From Pisaster brevispinus (Eukaryota > Echinodermata > Asteroidea > Forcipulatida > Asteriidae), in the NCBI GenBank assembly GCA_023634235.1, contig JAMKCF010000021.1, positions 10,613,764 through 10,677,763 of the forward strand: a stretch of DNA of 64,000 nt. Reading direction: 5' to 3'. Positions 52,805 through 61,800 of this stretch are shown in pieces. Made by a program: the position numbers and the translations under genes. The stretch's first letter is position 1. Every line of letters begins with the position of its first letter. The notes beneath the pieces were generated by a model. That model was not told where the DNA came from. It saw nothing but the letters and a program-made list of their open reading frames with translations, and ran no database searches.

Positions 52805-55800
52805 CTTCAAAACACAAATTTCACAACGAAAATACAATCAAATAAGCTGAATCTCAGCAAATTTGATTAACTGAAAAACCACAATTTTCAGCAGCATTGA
52901 GTCAGCAACAAGACCCAGCTCTGCTGTTTCTGATCAGCAGAGTGTGGGTTTGGGTCCCAGTCACGCCTCATGTCTTGAGCAAGATACTTTACCATAATTG
53001 CTTTGTCCTTTCGGATGAGACATTAAGCTGTAGGTCCCATGTACATGTGTAGTAGGATTGGTCAAGCACGTAAAAGAACACAGAACATTTATCTCAGAAG
53101 AGTAGGGGTTAACCCCGGTGTTTCTGGTTCACATTGCAATCACCCTTATTTACAGGTTTCCCTAGGCTTGCCAGCTACAGTGATTAAGTTCACTTATCAT
53201 GGTTTTAGTGAGTCATAGTCAGATAGTGTAGATGGTGGCTTTGGACACATTGGATGGTGGCACTGGTTGATGGCAGATGAACCTACAAATCAGAAACAAC
53301 AAGTGTGTGCACAGTCGCAAAACTGAGAGTCATGCTTGTGGCTGTTCGCTGAGCATAGGGCATTTTAGAATGATAAAAATGAACTACCATTTATGTACAC
53401 ACCTTCTATACAATCTCTGATGTACATTGGAGTCTTAACCTGGCTCATTAGAACATCTTGTGACATATCATAGGGTTCCAGATCATCATCACTACAAATA
53501 AACATAAAAGATCCGTTAATTAATGCAGGTTTTTTTTCTGTACAGTTCACGCAAGTTTACCTTGGCACAAAAAAAGCAAGAGTGAGGTTAAAGATTTGAG
53601 GCATTTTATGGTGGATTTTCTATATGGTTTTGGTTTTCGTTAACACTATGTAATAATATCTACTTTCTCTACACAGTAGATTTAGATCTGATAAGAACCA
53701 GTCCTTCTTAGTTCTGAAAGAACTTGTCTTGAACGTTTGTCAACTTCTGCGGAGTAGTGGTTAAGGCTTCTCATGATTTGTTTTACTATCCCCAAGTGAG
53801 AGACGGAAATATTTAACCAGTTCATGCTGGATGACATGTATTCACGTCAAATATTTCTGGACTGACTATACGGCAGATGGTTTGTTATGAATGGAACAAC
53901 TTTAGAGCGCCCTCAGTTTTTTGCCGACAGCTGGATGGCTGATGGAAATATCCGTCCAGACTTTCCATTGTGTAGCGTGCACAGGCATGCAACTACTGTG
54001 CTACGCTTTGTTTGGCCCACACAAAGAGGGACACTAGATGTTGGAAAACATGCCTTGTAATATCCCTTTCCAGGAGTATTATTGTGTACCACATGGTTCC
54101 AGACCTTTGACCTGTTGTTGTACAAATGTGGCATACAAGAATGGTTGCCATCATTGTTTATCATTGTATTCGGCTCAATGGGAGGCAAGTCTGAGCATTC
54201 CGAGATTGTATCAATCATGGCAGATTATCAGCCATGGCTCACGGCCGAGGTTCTTTAAATTGCGGTGAGTGCCTACTCATATTTTCTCACACGATAACAT
54301 TAAATCCTGATGCTAATTATAAAAAACAATTGTTGTCTTTCCTTTGTCAAGTCAGGGTTTCATTGTGACAATATTTTCAAAGGAACATGATTACTAAAGA
54401 AGCTCCAAAAAGTTCTGAAATATAATACCGCAAGTTTTTGGCATGGAAATCTTGTTCAGAATACCAAGGTGAAATGGTTTAATGAGGTTATAGCATGCTA
54501 TAAAGTGAATGCCATATCCATAGCATGCAAATGGCATTTCATACAGCATACATTGCCATCTTATAGCATTCAAATGCCATTCTATACAGCACGCAGAGTC
54601 CATCCCGTCACCTGTGAATGCCATCCCAAACACAAGGCGAATGCGATCCTATATATTGTGCAAATCGAAAAGTGGCCACAATGCTGTAGAAGATGCAGTG
54701 ATCCAGCCACAGGCCCAGCTAAAACAGTCAATCAAACAATACCTAGTATCTGATACATCTGTACACAGCATTGTTCACTAAGAGAGGAACAAGTACCTAT
54801 CAAGGTCAGTCTCTTGATTTGGAGACGATGCAGTTTCTTCAGGCTTGTCTTGGTCCAGAGAAGGGCCTTCCTCCTTGGTATCATCCTTAAGAGAAATTGC
54901 CACTAAATCTCTGGGAAATAAAAAGCCATAAAAACTGTCAAATAACACTTTTTTCAGCAAGGATATTGTTCCGATTTCGAAGAAATCAAAACTCTCTGGA
55001 TGACATGCTTATGACAATGACATCTCTGCAACTTTTGTATCAACAATAAAAAATCATAAATAAAGAAAACAGTCAAAGGCTTTGTCTCACATAATGGCTA
55101 TGACTTTTGGCTCTAGTAGCAATGCTGATGCACTAGGTTGATGCAGAGATCTAGTGAGAGTGACAGCCAGGGGCATTAGTATCCAGCCACGCTACCATGG
55201 GCAGCGTGCCGTATCAATACATCTCATCACTAACTCCTAGGGATGTACCGACAAATAACATGGATTGGCTTCCCCAAATTACTGCTTTGCGCGCATGCTA
55301 ATTAGAAACTTTTAAGCGCTTGTATGGCGCTTGTGGGATGCATCGTACTGGCGTGTCAAAATGCAAGTATTTTGTTGCGATTCCAAAAAGATGAATCATG
55401 TATTTCCATGGTCACCCTCAACTGCATACAGTTAGACATAATCACAAGATCAAAGAGGAATGAGAGGGAACCAGTTGCTCTATAGCTTGATGCCTCTTTT
55501 GCATGCTATCATACTTGAGCATGAGCATAGGTTGGATCGGCCACAGGCTTGATTAAAATGTGCCTAGCAAATGTACCGACACATTTTATATGACCAATAC
55601 CAGGGCTTTTGAGGGAGCAGAGCGTGCTGTAGAAAAATGGCGTGGCGAGATCGATCTCCCCTGGGATCGAGGTTGATGAGTGTCATACACAGACCTGGGA
55701 ACCAGTACACATCTGTTGACCCTGACTCTAATCTTACTCACACTACATGCACTAGAGCCTTGCATATGGATTGGGTTTTCAACACCATCCTGATTGCATG

Positions 55801-58800
55801 GGTTTTTCCCAGTTGGGTTTTCCTTCCACATCTAAAACTGAACATTCCTTCATCATCTCCTATTCACAGGTACAAAGTATCTCAAATAGTACTACTAATA
55901 ATAATAGTGACTTCTTATAGAGCAATCAAATCCGTTACTCAATGACGCTCATAGTGCTCCAACATTATTACCCCTGGTCACTGGGCCATTTGTTTCATTC
56001 CTTAAACCATCTCAGCTCCCTTGGGAGTGTACAGCCTGTGCTACCAAATATGTAGCGCACCAAGCTAATTCAATCACAAGAACCATCTCTTCCCTCACAG
56101 GTACCCATTTACCCCTGGGTGAGGAGCAGCAAAAAGTATCTTGCTCAAGGACACAAGTGTCATAACCGGGATTCAAACCCACATCCTGATGACTCAGCAA
56201 CTAGAATGAGTTTGATGCACTAAACCGCTTTGAGGGTTCCTTGGATTCAGGTGATAATACAAAATGATGTCTTTAATTACTTTGTGATCCAGTCCATCCC
56301 AGGGTCTTGAGGAGGTTGTAGCAGCGACCACAGTAATCTACTCTCATCGTCTGCCTCATATTCAAACCTGAGCTGGGGCCCTTCTGTATCTAGTGTTTTA
56401 GCTAAAGCCTCAGCTGTGATCATACCAAGGCGGCGAAGTTTGGGTACCGGACTATTAAGATGACTCTGCATTCCTGATAGCAACTTCTGCATGAGACCTT
56501 AATAACGAAATAGGATAGATGTTTAAATTTGTATCGTAGATAAATACTATTATTTTGTTTTACCCATACACCGATGTGTGTCAAGCACTGGATACTCATG
56601 AGCCAAGATCTCTGAATTCTACACACTGGTTTCGCTGTGACTTTTATCAGCTGTTATCAGTAAAGTAGTTTTAATATAAACATTCACCCTGGAACCCACT
56701 TCCCCAAGGCCAGTGATCCTGAATCACAAGCCTACTGCTGGTGTCAAATTAAGCTGAAGAGCAGAGCGAAAGTCCTACTATTTCTTATTCAATTTCTAAA
56801 GAAATATTTAGTAAATTTTTAAGATTCACAGTTGCTTTCATAATACATATAACACTTTTCCCAATGCTTCACATTTTAAACAAAAACCATGAAATCCTTT
56901 TTAATATTTGTGTCAGTAAACTCACCTTGGCTCTAAACCACCTGTTCATGCTCATGCGCTTTTGATCAGATAAGAAGGACTGCAATGAAAACTGCTCCTC
57001 CCCAAATCGGTGAGTACCCACCCCAGTTTGTCAATGGCAAACTCTGGCCTGCTTTCAATGGAAGATTCACTAAATGACATTTTGACTGGTGGACAGGGTA
57101 ATCACATGTAAGTGCACTACTGCGCGTTGTGCAAGGGGTCAACAAAGAAAAATTAACTTTACCAGACTTATGCAGTGCTTTCTCTTGGCCATTGAGATGG
57201 CTCAGACAAACGAGGATACACTTGGTAAGATATACATGCTGTGAATATGCTGTATGCTTCACTGCACTACTATCTCCCCATACATCTAACAGTGTCTTCA
57301 ACGTCTGTTGGGAATTCAATTAATGAGAAAAAAATGTATGTTAATTTTAAGTACATGAAATCTTCCTTATAAATTTAGCCACCTGCTTGATTTGAATTAG
57401 GTACTGCAGGGTAAGAAAAGTATAATGGGGCCTAGGTAGAACTGGTGCCTGGGGCCTATGGAACACCGGTGCCTGGGGCTAAGGGGACACTGGTGCCTGG
57501 GGACTACGAACACTGGTGCCTGGGGCCTAGGGAACACTGCTGCCTAGGGCCTACAGAACATTTAGTTCAGCCCTGCTTGCATGGGGGCCATGCATAGAGA
57601 TTTTGTAAATTTGTAGTGGCTGAAGTGTTTGATTTACCTTGCCATGAGATTCGGGGGGGGGGGGGGGGGCTCTGTAAAAATACCCAAGGAGTTTGGATCA
57701 AGTGGCAATCGCTAATCAGAGAGCATTTCCCCGAAATAATTCAAGCTGTTTTTGTTTTGTAATTTATACTTACTTTTACAACAAGAGGCCTCCTATTTGG
57801 AGAGTCTGCTAAATATCCAATGATGTTCTGTGGCACCAACTCCTAATAAAAAAAACAACCAGAAGATTTGTAAATAACCGTGTTATTTTATGTTGGCCTG
57901 GAATTACCGCTTTGTGTTAAGCACTGTATACTCAGTCTTTCCCTATGTCCTGTGAACAAAATCCACAGGCATACTCTGTTGGGTATCGTCCCACTTTGCC
58001 ACTCTGGGGTAGACGCCTTACCACCAGACCACAGAGCTTGCCCAGTAGCTAGATGCAATTCAAATTCTATATTTAAGAAGATGCTGTAAGCTCACCTGAT
58101 CGTAGCATCTAAGCAACAGAAACTTGTTGGTTAAGAGAAAGTTCAGCTTGTTGTTACTCAGCACTGCATCCCCCAAGATTCTTGACATGACACCATACCT
58201 GTTGGAGTAAAACAACATCATCAAATTCAATTACAACATTGCCCGCAGTGACAACATACAGATTGATAGGCCTTAAACATTGAAATATATGAGTGTTCCA
58301 TTGGGGTAGCCATAGATGATCACAGATAGTCTGAGCATATTGGTTGACACAAATGTGACGGTCCATATCAGAAAAAGGAGACTTAAATTTGCTGGACATT
58401 GGAAGAGACGTACAAATCAAGTGGTGTCAGATTTGGTGCTGTGGCAATCAACACAAAAGGAGGAAAGAGGAGCAGAGGAAGGCCAAAAAAAAACATATAT
58501 TAACAAACTATGTGAAGACTCCAACCTGACATGTGAGGACATAGGCAACTGTAGGCTGGACAGGAACATTTTGAAGACAATTACAAATGTCCGGTAAAAA
58601 AAAGTGGATTTAATTGCTCATCAAACGGATGAGACTAAGAATTTTCAAGTAGCTTTTTATTAGGGTCTATAATGCAAGTGTTTCTCAACATTAGAATGTT
58701 TCAGACATCACTTCACATTGGTAACAAGGCTGGTGTTTCGGTTGTCTTCACTTTTAAAGGTAGGTTGATACTTTGGTAGTGATCCAAGAAAAAGGTTGTG

Positions 58801-61800
58801 TAACTTTTACCCGAAAGTGTACATAAATTGTTATAAAGATTGTAATGGCAGTAATCATCCTGTGAAATTGTTCAGTATGATGTGCCCCTGTTGATTATAA
58901 ATCAATAAAAGTATGTAAAAAAATCTGAATCTGAGAATTGATTCATGCATGAATTGTTTCTCAGTATTCTGAGGGGTGGTATTCGTTCGTGAATGCTGCG
59001 ACAAGAAATGCGGTTGGTACCCGCTGTCACCTCGCTATTCATGTGATGGATTCAACATTCTTGATGAAAATACAGTTAAGTTTTTTGCTGTTATCTCACC
59101 AAGTAGACACTGTATTAAGTTGAAACTTTGACAAATGACTTTTATTGTATCATTATTAATAGATTGGCCTATAAAACAGCATTAGGTTGACAAAAACCAA
59201 ATGATGACCCTGCTCTTAATGTCATTTCACTACTTCCAAGAAGTGCCTGGTTTCGGCAGCATGGAACCACAGAATAGCTTATAGCCGAGGTCAATTCAGA
59301 AGCATCACATTTTACAACACATGATATATTTCCATTCAAAAATAATCAATCTTAATTTTTTAGGGCAAAGTTTACCCCTCATTAAGATGTTTACAGTTAC
59401 AGGGGCTGTGTTGTCATGATCAAAGCAGGCCTGAGGCTGTACATGGAATTATGAACTCTCACCTAGGCCAGCCACATAGACCCAGCCAGCCATATCAACC
59501 CATACATGACCACGGAGCACAGCCTGAGATCGAAAGCGGTTGAAAACCAGACAGCCTGGAGAAAAACCCTCATGGCATAGGAGAGAAACAACGCACAACT
59601 CTACTCACCATGGTGTTTTCTTGAGGAGACATTCCATTATACTCTCCATGGATCTCTCCGGGCAGCCGATGATAATTCTCCAGCAGATACGACACCAGAT
59701 GAAGTCATTCACTGTCAACTTCACAAAGTGAGGCAGTAAAACAGTGAACAAAGTGTCTGCGATACAGAGAATTAAATTACGAAAAGGTGCTTGTTATTGT
59801 TTCTTTGTTGAAGGTATTATACAGGATTGGTAAGGATAAAAAACATAATTGTTTCATTATAGTCTGAAAGCTTACTGATTGTGAAGTTCATACATGACCA
59901 TTTAAAAAAAACAATTTCTTCTGAAATGACTCCATATTCAAGAAAACTAGATCTGAAAACCTTTTGAAAAAACGCAATAGCTAGCTGAAAATTGTGGATG
60001 GTTTTTTACTACTTTCTCCTGACTAACACAACGGATGGGACATTAAACCGTAGATTCCGTGTACCAGGGTTGGTAGTGCATGCAAAATAACCCAGAACAC
60101 TTGTCCTGGAAGAGTAGGGGTTAACCCCTGTGTTTCTGGTTCACATAGCAAGCACCCTATTTAGGGGTTTCCTCAGGCTTGCAAGCTACAGTGATTAAGT
60201 TCACTTATGACACATCCTCGGTTTCATTACCAGAAATATAACAGGCAAAGTGTCATGTCAAGCTTCTGCCAAGGAAGGTAAATGCTAAACAAGTATTACA
60301 TGTGTTGGCTTGAGTTTACGAGTGAAGTTGCCAACAACTTGAACTTGTTTTGACCTCATGTTCTGCTTATTACCAAACACATTTAATAATTCATTCATTC
60401 AATCATTAATTAATGTACTTATTTGGTAATGTATCCTATCAAGTTACTGCACTGGAGGGTAAATGCTGAACAAGTAATTTATTGAACAACTTTTGAATAC
60501 AAGTAATAAATCACAAGGGAAACTGACTAGGTTAATATATAATTTTGGGTTGAAATAAAAAGTCGCATCCCCTTAAGGTGATCCCTCTGCTGCCGCTTCC
60601 CAGGTTGTGATCCCTTGTGCTACGGCAGTTACAGGTCAATTGGCCTAGCCAGACCCCCCCCCCCCCCCCCGAATAAAGTTATTGACAAAATAGGGAGACC
60701 ACCAACACTAGGGCTAAACAGCTCAGTTGGTGGAGCACAGCAATTCAAAGGTCGCAGGTACAAATCCTGCTGTAGTCAATTTTTCATTGTTCAACCCAAT
60801 ACTTTATGTGTACATATACATCATTGGTTTGTGAGTGGAAATGTTGTTTATAAGATTTATAACTGTGATTTATTACCTGCGTGTCCGTTCACACAGATTC
60901 TGCCAATCAACTGACTCACGAATTGAAGGGAACAGTTTTTGGTTGCTGTGGAAGAAGCAAGAACACAGATGAATTATTTTTCATTCAATAAGTAATGCAA
61001 TTGATTGGATGATCTATACTGGAATTTATAAAATCAATGTGTGTCCGTTGGAAGGTTTTATTGAAAGTGTACACAGCAAAAGATGTTAAAGAGGTGCTCC
61101 AAGGTCAATATGAGTTTTGTGATGCACTCATTTTCCAATAGACCATTATCATGCAGTCACCATCTTGGTCATATTCCTTGGATCCATTAATGGTAATGAA
61201 TGCCAATATTCATTGTACAAAAAGGAACCAGACTATTTCTCCTTCCAGCCTCGGTTTGGTTACACTGATTTTAATGGGAGAAAAACAAGATGGCCGCACC
61301 ATGATAAAGGTCAATAGATAGAGTCCTCATGAAAGTGGTGAAATGTTACAAGTCTCTAACCTCATGTTGAAATGGTGTCTTCAGAGCAAAATTTGAAATG
61401 TGACATCATCAGACAGCAAAAAAAGGGAGGAATTTCTGCGCCAGTCATAAGCTAAAGTTCAATGCCGTTTTGATTTAATATCATTAGAATTCAGGAATAA
61501 ATGGAAAATTCTCTGTACAATAATGTACAAACCATAATTTGAAAATGTGATGACATCAAATGTTTTTGGATTTTGAAAAAAAAAATGCACTTGAAGGGTA
61601 TAAAACACAGAGACATTTTACCCCATTTTAACATGAGTTTGGAGACTTGTAACTTTTTCCCAGTTTCATAAGGACTCTATCTATTCGAAAATGAGTGGAT
61701 CACAAAACTGAATTAAACCTTGAAGCCCCTGTGTGAAATTATGTTTAGAAAACTGAGTGAGTCAGTTTTGTTTCTTTTTTTTCTGCCATTCATTGATAGT

